Positions 50,305 to 62,864 of a stretch of DNA of 64,000 bases are shown here, one piece after another (position 1 is the stretch's first letter; every line of letters begins with the position of its first letter). The notes beneath the pieces are model-generated. The model made no database searches, was not told where the DNA came from, and saw only the letters and a program-made list of their open reading frames with translations. Origin of the DNA: Anarhynchus alexandrinus (lineage: Eukaryota; Chordata; Aves; Charadriiformes; Charadriidae); NCBI GenBank assembly GCA_008711295.1, contig VUYV01000016.1, forward strand, positions 1,788,126 through 1,852,125, read 5' to 3'. The position numbers and the translations under genes are program-made.

Positions 50305-51540
50305 TGTTTTTGAAGAGCATTGAAACAAACAGTCTGGTATGGTTACTTTTCGTTCCATCATTTCCTTCATACCTGTGTGCCATGAACAAAAACGAGAACA
50401 AAAACCAAAAGTGGCTCATTAATGAACATGCTTATGTTTGGGACAGAATATTGAATTATCCAGCAATACAATCAGCTTTAAACACCCATGAGCATCTTGT
50501 CACCTCCAGTACGGAATGTCCTTGTGTAAGTGCCATGCTATTTAATACATAAGGATTAATTTGCTAAGACATAAATGGGTACTGAGTGGAATAAAAAGCT
50601 TTTGAGAGAGGAGGAGATGCTGAGGAGCTGTGCGGTTGCAAGACACTTCAGGTGTGAGCAAGGAAGTGGCTCTGGCTGGTGACTGTGACTCACAAGGATG
50701 AAAACACAGTGAACACAACGAAATACCAACAGAGAAAGGCTGACAGAGGAGAAGTCCGGTGACTAATAGGATAGGATGTACACTTGATTGATTTTAGGGC
50801 ATATTTAGTTCACTTTTCACAAATGATTTATCTTAATTTTATATTAATCATCAACATATACAGCTTGACCAGAAAAGTATTGTTTGTGTTAGTCATAACG
50901 AAGGTGGAATTTTTCCAAAGGAAAGCTAATTTTACATGTAATCCATCATCTGCAATTAGCCCAGCGCCCCCACCTTTTGCGGATATAATTAGCTGTAAAC
51001 TGCAAGGAAAGCCTCCCCTTACATCCCCTCACATCAGCTACAGCAACACCAACTTCCTAACTCTTTGCCGGCTACCTAACTGCTCACCACTTGCTCATTG
51101 GAAGTTAGCATGTGCTTATGCCAATGAAAACAATGTCTTGAACTTAGTTTCAAGTACCATGGGCAGACTTTATACGAAAAATAATTTAACTGGGAGCTGA
51201 GAAAGAATCCGTTGATTAAAAAAAAAACCTTCCCTTGAAAACCAATATCTATTAGCACTGTGTAAAATATCCCTCTTTCCTTCCTGATGTCCCTGTACTC
51301 AGTTAAAGACCCAGATCAATGATTTATAAGAAACTGAACTGTTCTAACATTTCATTCTCTATAATTAATAGAGAAAAAAAAAAGAAAAAAAAAAGAGATG
51401 TGTGGATCAGCAGGACTAGCACACGTGGCAAGTGCTAAGACTGCTGTAGGGAAAGAAAATGATCTTACTTTTTGTCTAATTGTGAAAAAAGAAGAATTAC
51501 AGAACTGCAGAGAAATTCCTGGAATGATTCACTTCAAACA

Positions 51541-51607
51541 CCCCACCCCAACCCCACCCCCCCCAAAAAAAAAGAAAAAAGGAAAAAAAAAAGAAAGGGG
51601 GGGGGGG
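51541..51607. repeat. C-run / A-run / G-run composite
   Basis: CCCC blocks ending in C8 (51557-51564) are followed by about 32 bases of A with a few G, then G11 (51597-51607). The C and G blocks are complementary, so a C8:G8 stem with a roughly 32-base A-rich loop is possible; each strand also has a G-rich side. Confidence 0.85.
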
Positions 51608-51888
51608 AAGGAGGGAGAAAGAAAATGAAAGCTAATATCACAGAAGAAGAGGAAAAATCTGAATGCGTCAATTATACTGATGTTAAAATGGTCAATATTG
51701 TAACTGCAGTTAAATCACAACTGACAGCTTATCTGGTCTAAACAAAAACTGAAGAGATGCTGTGGTGGAGAGAGATGATCGTTATTTTTAGCCACAGTGT
51801 TCCATAACCTTGTAAGTGTCTCACATCACAGATTCGGATAGATGAAGACTGTATTATACAGCATGAATGGAAATGTCTCCACTTCCAG

Positions 51889-51960
51889 ATGAAAGGAGCG
51901 CTCCCCTGGACAGAGCTGTGGCTCGTACGAACACAGCCAAAGTGCTGGCTGTCCTGCCAG
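51889..51960 (+). other. Weak candidate exon (72 nt)
   Basis: Preceded by GTCTCCACTTCCAG and followed by GTAAGG. It is 24 codons long and two of its three frames are open; phase 0 begins Met-Lys-Gly-Ala-Leu-Pro-Trp. It is locally GC-rich compared with its flanks. No family is recognised. Confidence 0.14.
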
Positions 51961-54900
51961 GTAAGGGCTGGACAGACAAACGGGTGGTGGAGACGGGACA
52001 TCCCCACCTCCATGCCCTGTGGGTCTGGTGCACTATGACCCACTCAGGGGAACGCAGGACAGTGCAAGATACCTGTTGCTGCTGAACTCTGCAATTTAAA
52101 TGGAAATAAAAAGTGCCAGTCTAATGCTACTGAGCATGCGAGAGATTGATTTCTGGATTCAGCAGGGCCAAGATTTCATGGCATTTTTCCCATCAGAGAA
52201 TAAATGTGCTCAAAGCTGTAGCGTTTTCTGGGTATGCTGATAATTTTCTGGGGACTCTGGTATTTTAAACACCACTTCTGGAACCACTTACAGCTGAAGT
52301 AATTCAGATAATAAAACTACACCTATTCACGTCAGCTGAAGAGCTAGCCCCACAAAAAACATTAAACTAGATTACTGTTTGCAGTGAATTATGTATTCAG
52401 TGAATATATTTAAAATATTAATAATAAAATTATGATTATTTTTCAATAATTAAAATTATGTAAAGGCTATTTTTTCTTCCATTGCTTGCATTTGCTCCTG
52501 GAACAAGTAAACAGATAGTGTTTGATCCTCCATTAAGGAGCAAAACGAGAAACTGGAAAGCTTTTCATGCTGTAGCACAAGAGTTTCAAGCAGTTTTTTA
52601 ATATTAAAAACTATTCAGTTTAATATGCAAGGCTTTTCTCCCCCCCCCATAATTAAGCCCACAGAGACTGCCAATAGCTTCTAATGCATATAAGTATTAG
52701 CAACTGTACAAAATTGAAAGATAAAAGGTGATTTTACTCTTTATGAGATACACAGTGGTTTATTAATAATGTCAAAGGTGAGCAAGTTCAGGCAATGTCG
52801 CTCTCTACTAATAGTCAAACATCTCCACTTTACGGAGTTGGAAACCTTGCTTTAAAATAACATGCCCCTGGAATATTTAACATATTTATACTGTAAAACG
52901 ACAGCAGCTAACTCTTCAGGTGATTTGCCAGTCTCCTCAATGCTGCCTTGCAGTAACTTTAAACATTAGCTAATCAAAGCCTTTCCTGAATGAAGTGTTG
53001 ATGTACTGATCTCAGTATGGTTTTACCTGAGTCCAGTTCAGTCGCTTTAATTTCATTTAGCAGATGAAATTTGTTTCTTCTGGGAAAAAAAAATTTAAAA
53101 AAAAAAATCTTTAAAATGAAGGAAGACACTAAGCAGGAAAATAACTTTCCTGTTTGGAAACAGTTATTTCCAGATGGGAAAAAGCCAAACAGCTATGTCT
53201 GTAAGCAAATTTTTAAAAGGCTCTCAGAGGACAATGAGGTTCATCTTAAAATTAAGTGAAAAACTTGGAGAGGGTTCCTATTTTCAGAGGAGTAATTAAT
53301 ATTTTTCACTTGTATGAATCACCAGAACCATTGCATGTCAAACTGGCCTTTAATTTTGAGAAACCAACCTTCACATTCATAATTTCTCTGCAGTAAGGGG
53401 AATATCTCCTGATTCTCACTGGTTAAAGAGTACCACAACTCTTTTTGGTGAATATTATTGTGCAATGGCAACAATTAAATGAGTAACTGTATTCATCCTA
53501 CGATATGAACATTTTAACATAAAAAATTATTTGCAGCTCAAGACTATTAAATAAACTGACAGGAAAAGGAATGGAACAAAAGTTGAAGTGTAAAATGGCT
53601 GAGAACGGGCTTTTCAAGACTTGAGGCTTTCAAACTGATGTTTTTTTGTTTTTTTTTAAACTTCTGAGACAACCAAGTAGTAACTCATGCTCAATAAAGA
53701 TGCCCCAAAGGACTTCACTGCTCTTGTACATGGCAAAATACATTTTACCATACTTCTCAAGACCTTAACTAATTTCTTTCATGTCATATAACCACAATGA
53801 AGAACGAAAATAGAAACGAGATTTTATGTGTGACATACACAGTGAAATTTCAGATTGGAGAGAATGCAGAATTCTTACATCTACTTCAAATACAGATGGT
53901 TAAATTAAACCCTTAACTTCCAGTACCATGCCTCTGTCTCCAATAACAGGCGGAGTATTCCCATGGGGAACTTTTCCAATAGTCAGCAAGCTATCTTCTT
54001 ACTACACAAAGTACAGTTTCACCCTGGAAACAGGCTTGCTGACTTCAACTTCTAGGCAGGCCTTTGCTTGTTAGACAAAGGAACATTCTAGTATGAGTTA
54101 TTTCCCACTCAGAAAAATGCTCCCATGTCGAGGTTAAGGTATCTGCACTAAGGTATCCACTCTTTGATAACATACGATGAGATTGTTTAAATTAAATTTT
54201 AGATATGTATTTTCTACGTCAGCAAGATATATCCTGACCACTAGTTTTAGTTTGCATTTTTTTTCCTATGTTTTTTAATGAAAATTCAGTCACCTGCCAT
54301 TGCATTACTGTAATTTGCTGTGGAGTTTGTTTCATCACAAAATCAACAGCCACAACAAAAAGAATATAAAATAAATTTATTTTACTTGTATTTTGAAGCA
54401 CTCTGGAATAAAAGCACCAAACATTTGGGGCTCATCTATAGCAGGTGGGGAATGCCACATTGAAAAATGTAACAGATGTTCAATTACATGTAATTGTGAA
54501 TCAGAAAAAAGTATATTGTATTCTTACCAGTTTAATTTATGTTTTCAGAGATTTCTGCATTACATTTCAAGATATGCAAGGATTTTCTGAATAAAAACTA
54601 CTTTTTTTTCTGTCCTGCGAAATATATCTTTGTTACTGCTTAGTGGAAAAGAATGGCCCCCCGTGGAATTTGTTAGTCACATATTTCTTATACATTTGAT
54701 TCTAGTTTTTTATCTCTACCCATTGCACACAAACAGCAACTAAAAAGATTCATTGATAGACTTTTTTTTTTTTAAGAGATTTAGTAAATCTGTAAATGAC
54801 ACTAATCTGTGAGCTGTATGGTTCCCTTATTATTTTAACTGCAACACACAAGGCCTAGTTTTATGGAAAATACACCTGGTGCGTCACACAGCCTCACAGA

Positions 54901-55349
54901 CTGGTTGGAGGGACACATGATTTGTGCTGGAGATAGCAGGTGATATTAGATTGGACCTACATTGAAGATGCAATTCTGCTTTACGTTTTGCAAAGCTGAG
55001 GCAATGAAGTATGAAAGAAGTGTACTTAGAAAGGTTCAATGAAGAACAAATCTTTTCAAAATTCAGCTCTGCATGTAAACATGAATATTTCAAGCTAAAC
55101 ATTTCCAAAACTAATTTAATCTACTTTTTAAGTAGTTCATTTCCTTGGTGCAATTTGATTAGGTCTTAAAAGTACTGCAAAAGCTGTGCATGACATTTTT
55201 TGAATATTTGTCTGACCTTTGCCAGGAAAAGTATACTTAAGAATAGTTTTCTGTAGCTAGTCAAATACAGCGTACAAAGTAGGTTGATAAGAAAAGCTGG
55301 TCAGCATTCCTTAATGCATAGTTGTACACTCTAGTGTATTTTTTTTTTT

Positions 55350-55365
55350 GGTTGGTTGGTTAGGG
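55350..55365 (+). repeat. GGTT cluster between T runs
   Basis: Three GG-TT units followed by AGGG, flanked by T runs on both sides. Could fold as a small two-tetrad G-quadruplex; most simply T/G low complexity. Confidence 0.5.
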
Positions 55366-58300
55366 TTTTTTTTTAATAGCACCAACACATCTGACAGCAG
55401 TACAGGTATTTAGGCCCTTGCAAGAGGATTTTGTTTGCAGGAAGAAAGGTGGGGTTGGCCTATTTAAGACTGAAGGGGGGAATTAGTATTCAGGCAGGAA
55501 AAGAAAGAAGTTGCTCAGAAAATCTGAACAATTTTATATCTTTCTTTCTTTTCAGCTGCATCTGCATTTAAGTTTCTTTAGCCCATAATAACAGTAATTA
55601 ATTTCCTGACCTGCTCAGCTGAACGGGGAAAGAGAAGAAACGCTTTCCAAGGGAGTGAGAGTAGACATGCTTAACAAAACAGGGGGAAAATGCTATGAGA
55701 GTTTGAACTTCTGAATGCAACTTGTAAAATATTAATTGATCTTTGTTGTCAATATAACAAAGAAACATAACTCAAGAAACTGTGCAACAGGGGGAAAAAA
55801 CTACTTCTTGTATCTACCAACTGTAATATTAAAAATATTTCTTATTCACCAGGTGGGGAGCAAGACCTGCCACATATGGTACCCTCAGCAACACAAAATT
55901 CCTGTTTTCTCCACACATTTTTTACATTCCATCCTCAGTCAGGAATGCCTTGGTGATTCGGAGAGGCGATTAGGTTGCATTCCTGTTATTCCAAGTAAGG
56001 GAATCAATACTAATTCACTTAGCTTTATTTTGTAAGTGGCTAAAGAGATATAACAGCAACCTCCAAAGAGAGAGAACACTTCCTGTGCGTGTAAGAATAC
56101 TAATGAGAATTGGCTCAAGGTAAGCACCCAGCAAGACCTGTTTGCTAAAGCAAATTAATTATTAATCACGAACTTGCTTGTTTTAAAATGTTTGACAATT
56201 TTAAAATAAAGGAAAAACATAGCCTGGAGAGCGATATCAAACCCAGACCCTAATGAAGTCATGTGAGAAAATAAAAGTATACAGTATAGATTTTGTAACC
56301 TGAAACAGATAACAAAATTATTATTAATTCAAAACAGAACCTTCTCAAACTCTGAAGAAGTTTAAATCCACTTTGCAAACTGTTCTTCTCTGTTCAACAC
56401 TTGAACTTAAACTTTGGACTTGGATATACTGCTATGGAATAAGCATGTTACAGAGAGAAAAATACAAAGGAAAATTCCTGTAATGATAGCACGTGAGTTG
56501 GACTCCGACCCCCTGTGCATATAGACAAGTGACAAATCAGTTGACTTGTGAAATACACTTGACATGTTACACATTTCAGATGAAAGGGCCGTGGCTGGAT
56601 GGAATACTACTCTGTATTTGCAGAAATACATACTTTACTTCCTTGGTTTCTTCTCTGAAGATCTCCAAGGGCTAAGCACTTAATACTGAACAACCTTTCC
56701 TGGAAACTGTTTGTTGCCGGTACAAGAGTCACTAAGAGACAACCTGAAGCACAGGAGAAGGTAACATCCTTTATCTCCAATCTCTGAGTTAGGAACTACC
56801 TTATTTCTAAAATCCATCCAAAATCCATCAGTTTGCTTATCTATAGAGCAAATTCTTTTAGCATTAATGTCCTCTAAAAGCAATTTCCTCTACTGCTGCA
56901 GCCAATGAGACCAGCATTTGGTCCCAAAAGAACTACAGACCAATTCAAGCCATGATTTTTGGGCCGTTTTGCTAAGTATTAAGCAACACCTTGGTTGCAG
57001 TAATGTCCGTTCCTCCCCACCCCCCCAAAGCTGTTCTACAATAGTCTTTCTTCAAACCACATCACTTTCAGTTTTATCATGGACTGAGTCTTTTAGACAG
57101 CAGTTTCAGTTGCCTTAAACTATTGAGTTCCCCACGATAAGAAATTAATAACCATTTAATATTTAAGCAGCTTACAAGCAACAATTGCTCTCTAGATGTG
57201 GCAGCAGTGTTGCAACTACAGAGAATTTTTGAAAATCAAAATGCTAGAACTAGCAAGGTATTAGCATGTATTATGCTTATCTCCATTTGAGGACCAACTA
57301 TCTCACTTACAGGATAAATACTGTTAATGATGCCTTCCAATGTTTACTTTTTTCTCCCACTGAGTGCATCCTATTTTGGTCTGGATGAGGTAAATCTGAT
57401 TTGGGACAGATCATCAACCACATGGCTTTAAGAGAAAGACAACTCACGAGCCAAGCAAAGCCTAAGTGGCAAGTACTTCAATTACCTCTTCCAGTAAAGC
57501 AGATATTTTTGATCAATCAATCCCCAGCACATGATCCGTATCTGTTTTGTTCTCTCAGGATACATTTTGCTGTGGGTCAGCTCCTGAGAATATCTTTCAC
57601 AACTCTGCTGAAACAGAGCAATTAAAAGAGTTTATGTGTCAACCGCCTAAATGCAGCAAGATGTTATGGACAGGTTGGGAGTTCAGCACTATGAAACCAC
57701 ACTCTACATAATAATATAATATGTATCTATAGAGAGACTAAATACAATATGCCTTCACACACAGATACATCCTTTGGTCTCAGAGGTATCACTAGCAGAA
57801 AAGACAGCTCAAAATGCAGGTTAGGCAGGAAAAAGAGCTCAAGCAAATGCCTCTACTGATCCCACTTAAGGGCCTTCCTCCACATCTACATATCTGCATT
57901 GACACATAGTGATATAAACAAGCTGTTTCCAAATACGTTTTCCTTTCCAGTTAGTAGACCTGTAAGAACAAGTCAAATAAGTATAAATATATATATAATT
58001 CCTGTCTGAAATCTTTGAGATCATGGACAAATTTGGCAGAACAGGTATCTTTTCACATTGACAGAGGAAGGCTTAAAAGCAAAATAATCCCTACTCATTT
58101 ATAAGCAGTGTGAACACTTTAACAGTGAGCACATTCTTAAGTTTTAAGGGAAATCAATATGTTATTTATTCCAAGTCTTTAAGAAGAGGTAAGAAACCTG
58201 AAACAAGGATTGTCTGGAGATAAAGAGCGTGGGTCCTTGTAATCCTCAGCTTGCCATTTTATCCTGAGAAAATGTACTTATTTGTTGCAGATAGTTGGCT

Positions 58301-59669
58301 GCTCCATGAACATCACTAATCTGTTGACCGTGTGAATGATCAGTAATGTCTGAGTTTGCAAGCAATGCTGTTTCCCTGCAAGCTCTCATTACAAGTGATT
58401 TTTGTCATCTATCAGTGCAATGAAGATATTGCTGCAACAGAATGTACTAATCAATTGGCATTGTCCTTTCCTGAGTGCTAATTTGGTTTATTTTCCTGTA
58501 GTCTCCTCACAGCAAAAAACAATTGAATTGAGAGTAAAGAAAACAGTCAACTATGATTCCTTGATGATTCTGATGATTTCTGCATGCTTCCCCTATTTGC
58601 TTTTTCTGTAATTTTTCACTACCTAGCTACTTGGGAGAGAGCATGTTCTCTAAGATGCATTCTGTTTGATATTTGCCCATCAAAAAAACACTTTAATTCT
58701 TATGAACTCTTGGTTTTTAAAATTGCTTGATGACTTTGAAGCATTTGTCAGCTTTGAGTAGCTCCACGATCTGCAGAGGATTGGGCACTCCCTACTGACT
58801 CTGCAACAGGATAGATTTTCCCAGTTGTAAAAGCAATCGCAGTGGTTCCTCTGGGGCTCTGAGGACACTATGATCTTCCAAGGCAGGTGAAATGGCACCT
58901 TTATTTAGCATTTACAAGAGTTGAATAAGAGGTAGGTATCAACAGTCTTCTACATAAGCACATACCCAGGGACAAATAGTTCCCAGTAGTATCCAGCCTC
59001 TAACATACATCCTTCAAGGAAGCCATGCCTGACAGCTTGTCTTTAACCTGGTATCAATCAACAGAACAGCAACAGCAGCTAATCACATTACTGAAAAACA
59101 CTGGTGAACAAAATTTGGAGAATCAGAGGCACCTAACAGCTAAGATGCTTGGTCAGGAATCAGAAGTCTTCTGCTTATAGACACTGTTTGCCTGATACCC
59201 CTTCGTGCCAGCATATGTTGGGAACAACAGTGCTGTATGCAAAGCCACCAGCAGTGTCCGAGAAGGAAAGCCCTATGTGCAGCCGTTTGGTATCTTGAGT
59301 AACACACTCCAATTTCCAGCTATCCCAGATGTAGAAAACAGAGATCCAGACCCCATTTTATGTTTCTTCCAGAGCAGCCAAAGTCACAATGAAAACAGAT
59401 TAGATAAGAAATACCAATAAAAATTTGTTTCCTTGATAACATTGCCTGCTCTCACTCAGGATTTAAGGGGTGTTGCTTCTGAGCGTCTGCCTGTATATTA
59501 CATCTGTACTGGCAGGAGATGGGGGGATGACTGCTACTCACACTATATCTAAGAAGGGATGAGCTCTAATGAGTAAATTTGGGGTATGCTAAACATCTGC
59601 CTTCGCTCCTGTACTATGTAGGCTGCCAGCTTTCAAAACTACATGTAAAAAAAAGAGTAAAGCCCCCAA

Positions 59670-59703
59670 TTTTTTTTTTTAATTATTTTTTTTTTAAAAA
59701 AAA
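59670..59703. repeat. T-run/A-run low-complexity hairpin tract
   Basis: T11, AATTA, T10 then A8. The last two runs are complementary and adjacent, so the tract is a simple A/T inverted repeat of the kind that arises by slippage. Confidence 0.8.
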
Positions 59704-60482
59704 GGACACTATGGCAGCTGACGGTATATCTCTGCTCTGGACATATTTGTGTCTCTAAGCATTTAGTACCTGTACTCATGGTATTATCAGCAGAAATATT
59801 CCCTCCAGGCACTTGCTGACTTAAGATGCACAGGTGAAAGATTTTTGCAAGCAGGATGATCTATGCTACTTTTTTTTTTCTTTTTTTCAAATTTAGAGCA
59901 TGACTTACATAAATAAACCTTCTGCAGTTGCTGGGGTGTTATAAAGATGTCTAAGCACAGCTTGGGGAGCGCATTTCTGAGCTAACACTTGGATGTCTGC
60001 AACCTACAGCATTAAGACACCAACCCACATGGACCGGCAGTTTATAATGAGTAATGGATGCATTATGTTAAGTATAGCTAGTCTCAGGGATGATACACTT
60101 GAGATCCACTCCACATGGTATTTTTGGTCAGAGCTCTTAACTAAGGAGACTTACTACTAGAGTTTTCCAAAAGAAAATATGTTACTATCGTGTTTACTGG
60201 TCAATTACTGCTAATGAAAACAAATAAGTTGCTTACTTAAAGTAATTATAAACCTCGTGCGAAGAAACAAAAATTAAGTTAAGCTAGCACAACTCATTTC
60301 TTCACCATTTCCCCACTGGCAAAATAATTAAATTACATTTTGCAATTTTTAAGTATGTTTAGCATAAAGTATTGATTTTATTATAATATCATTATTGAAT
60401 AGTCTACAATTTTTTAGGAGTTGCAAGAGCTTTCACAGCTTCAGATTCTCACCACACCTGATTTAAAAGCAGATGAACGCAT

Positions 60483-60538
60483 GAAAACGGTTTTACTTGA
60501 ACCTTCCTCTGTGAACAGTTTTACTTGAAACTTCCTGC
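60483..60538 (+). repeat. 28-bp tandem duplication
   Basis: Units 60483-60510 and 60511-60538 match at 22 of 28 positions and share GTTTTACTTGAA. One old tandem duplication about 90 bases from the CR1 tail. Confidence 0.75.
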
Positions 60539-60628
60539 GTATCCCCACTAGCTACAGAAGCATTTTGCAGATGTTTTCTTTTACGCAGGTATTTGCCAGC
60601 TTTATCAGGAACAAAATGACAATGAGGA

Positions 60629-60825
60629 ATCATAGAATAGTTTAGGTTGGAAGGGACCATAAAGACCATCTAGTTCCAACCCCCCTGCCATGGGCAAGGA
60701 CACCTCCCACTAGACCAGGTTGCTCAAAGCCCCATCCAACCTGGCCTTGAATGCTTCCAGGGATGGGGCATCCACAACTTCCTGCAAACCTACCTCATCA
60801 TGGTGGACAATTTTGTTTTTCTCTG
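60629..60825 (-). mobile_element. CR1 LINE fragment (3' end, 5'-truncated)
   Basis: The + strand starts ATCATAGAAT and continues with GGTTGGAAGGGACC, CCATGGGCAAGGACACCTCC and CCATCCAACCTGGCCTTGAA. This is the reverse complement of the 3' end of the avian chicken-repeat-1 non-LTR retrotransposon, so the element lies on the - strand with its 3' terminus at 60629. Only about 200 bases remain, ending in a diverged CTCATCATGGTGGACAATTT region that has lost part of the usual sequence. CR1 copies in birds are nearly all 5'-truncated like this and lack intact reverse transcriptase. The high similarity of the first 150 bases suggests a bird-lineage insertion rather than a very ancient one. The exact inner border is uncertain by about 30 bases. 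Confidence 0.93.
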
Positions 60826-62777
60826 ACCATGACAGCCTTTCCAGAGGAACATGAAAGAGATTTTTAACAGAAGGTTTCCTTTTTGCAAGATATTATTTTC
60901 CTGTTACCATTAAAAGAACTTGATGACCAGACCTGTATCTTCTGAAATTCTATCCTTATTTCCTTTAATTTGATTTCTTTCAGATATTTCTGAAATCTTT
61001 CAGATTTCTTTGTAAACTTTTCTCTTTGATGCCCACCAGGAACTTAAACTGCTTTTCATACTATAATGACCTTCTTCAGAAGTTTCTGGGCCCTTAGGAA
61101 AGTACAAAGCTGTGGACATAGAGGTTACATAAACTCCTGTCACCTGGGCTCCCCACTCTCCAATAGGTTTGAGTTGATTCAGTGCTAACAGAATGATACA
61201 GCTGCATATGTTTAACCTCTCTTCTTATTTTCTTCCTCCTCCTCAAATGATTTAACTGCTGGGTCATCTAAATGATTAACTCCAGCCATATTCTTGTAAT
61301 CAAACTTTAAATCAGACCCTGTGACCATTTGCACTTGGGTTGGATTTACTGCTGTTTGGATTTGTATTGTATTTAGCTTTTCCAAAATAACTGTTGTTTT
61401 ATGTTTTTGACATAACACAGACACCGAGATGTCTTTTTTTCATCATCTCTCAAGTATGTCAACTAATCAGCATTTCTTTATTTCATGGTTACAGTCTCCT
61501 AGCAACAAAACTTTATCTTAAACTGACCCTGCTGTTTTGGAGACCCTGTGCCCAAAGCATGTTATATCTCTTCTTTTTCTCAAACACACTTAGTAGTTTT
61601 CCTTGTTCTCATTTTGATTACCTATCAGGTTTCTGTTCACCATCTTGCCTGAAATAAAGCATCAGGAATATGCTAACATTTAGACTCACACTACTCCTAC
61701 TTCTGGTTGTTCCCTTGCAAATGATCCACGAGTCTGTCACTTAGCAAACCCTTCCCTTAAAGAAAAAAGCCCAAACAAAACCAAAAAAACCAGCTTTGGA
61801 GGCTCAACTGCACTTTTCTGAGTGCCTCACAAAGAGCATTTGCATATCCCAGGGGTCCCAACCTTACAAGCCCATGGGAAAAGGCTTATGAACTGACATA
61901 ACTGGAGTATCGGTTTTCTCAGGAAGAGGGGTCTTTTGCTCCTCGGGAACTTACAGCCTCTCCTGCTTCCAACAACCAAGTGACCAAGGGGGAAAGAAAC
62001 ACCCAAAGAAGAGCCTGACGATCACTGCACAAGGAAACAGCAGCAGCAAAAAGCTGCTTTGGGTGCACTCTTCTAGACCACAGGACTCACAAAACCCCCT
62101 GTACACACACTCGCAGCCCCTGCCCGAGTTGCACATGATGGACCAATGCAGATAAAACTCTCTTCTGGTCAAATTAGTGGTCCTTCTGGACCATCCTGAC
62201 AGTCAAGTCAAACACTTAAGAACTCACAGAGGTGTAAAGACATGGAAATGATTATTTAGGGGAGTTTGGTTCTAGCAGACTAGTGAATATGGCATATGTA
62301 CAGCTTGATACTGGCTCACAATTTCTCTTTGATTCTAATGATGTGCATGGAAACTTTTACAGCATCCTGTCAGAGAGATATCTCTGTCCCTCTGGTTCCT
62401 TCGCCTCCTTTTTTCTAGCTGGGCAAAGAAAAAGGAAGATGCACCTGCTTTGCATCCAGTGAGAAAATCAGATGCTGACGAGATGTGGAGGTTTTGAAAA
62501 TATCACAATTAGAACAAAGGAAAAATAGGCAGGAACAAAAAAAAAAAACAAACAAACAAACCCAAAACCCACACACATTAAAAAATTCAAACTTTATAAT
62601 GCTGACAGCTTCATGGAGGATACCTGCACCTCACGGTAAGTCAGAGCAGCCTACTTCACTTCATTTGTACCTCTGATTGCCAGGACTTCAGATCTTGTCA
62701 GTTCAGTCAAAAGTAGAGAGTAACTTTGACCTGCCTCTCTCACCATCCAAGGCATGTAACCCACACATACTAGTTGA
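60826..62777. other. Non-coding stretch, no gene recognised
   Basis: No recognised gene. It contains a short internal repeat of TTTCTTTCAGAT-type words near 60970-61012 and an AAAC-rich tract (62537-62577). Open frames are under 90 codons. Confidence 0.65.
62537..62577. repeat. A-run with (AAAC)n and CA tail
   Basis: A12 followed by CAAACAAACAAA, CCCAAAACCC and ACACACA. Low-complexity A/C-rich sequence. Confidence 0.8.
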
Positions 62778-62809
62778 GGGGGGGAAGCGGGGGGGGACGG
62801 GGGACAGGG
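62778..62809 (+). repeat. G-quadruplex motif
   Basis: Four G tracts of 7, 8, 5 and 3 bases separated by loops of 4, 2 and 3 bases, meeting the usual G3+N1-7 rule. A further G5 at 62820-62824 abuts the gap. No promoter or gene start is recognised nearby. Confidence 0.75.
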
Positions 62810-62824
62810 CAGGAAGACAGGGGG

Positions 62825-62844
62825 NNNNNNNNNNNNNNNNNNNN
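62825..62844. other. Assembly gap (20 N)
   Basis: Twenty N bases between a G-rich left flank and a C-rich right flank. True length is unknown; round-number N blocks are usually placeholders. Confidence 0.97.
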
Positions 62845-62864
62845 CCCCCACCCCCCACCCCCCC
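62845..62864 (-). repeat. C-rich tract (G4 potential on - strand)
   Basis: C5, A, C6, A, C7. On the - strand these are long G tracts separated by single T bases, enough to supply four G3 runs if the longest is split. Complementary in composition to the G-rich flank left of the gap. Confidence 0.75.

Larger units (their letters stand above)
34106..51540. other. Non-coding stretch, no gene recognised
   Basis: About 17 kb with no recognisable gene. The larger frames (44778-45233 on +, 151 codons; 50784-51200 on +, 138 codons; 36505-36924 on -, 139 codons) resemble no family and show no domain features. It holds an A/C-rich tract (36669-36717), hairpins, a 26-bp duplication and one member each of two exon-like segments, listed separately. 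Confidence 0.65.
51608..60628. other. Non-coding stretch, no gene recognised
   Basis: AT-rich non-coding sequence. One 72-base splice-bounded segment (51889-51960) is listed. Other contents are T and A runs, including T11, T10 and A8 between 59670 and 59703, a GGTT cluster at 55350-55365, and a 28-bp duplication at 60483-60538. No RNA gene is recognised. Confidence 0.65.

Noticed and set aside
55360..55365. TTAGGG as an interstitial telomere repeat
   Set aside because: A single copy flanked by GGTT units and T runs is not a telomeric array.
55939..55994. Pyrimidine-tract acceptor at TCCTCAG followed by a possible donor
   Set aside because: Acceptor is good but the donor (CAAGTAAGG) is off consensus and the segment has no coding resemblance.
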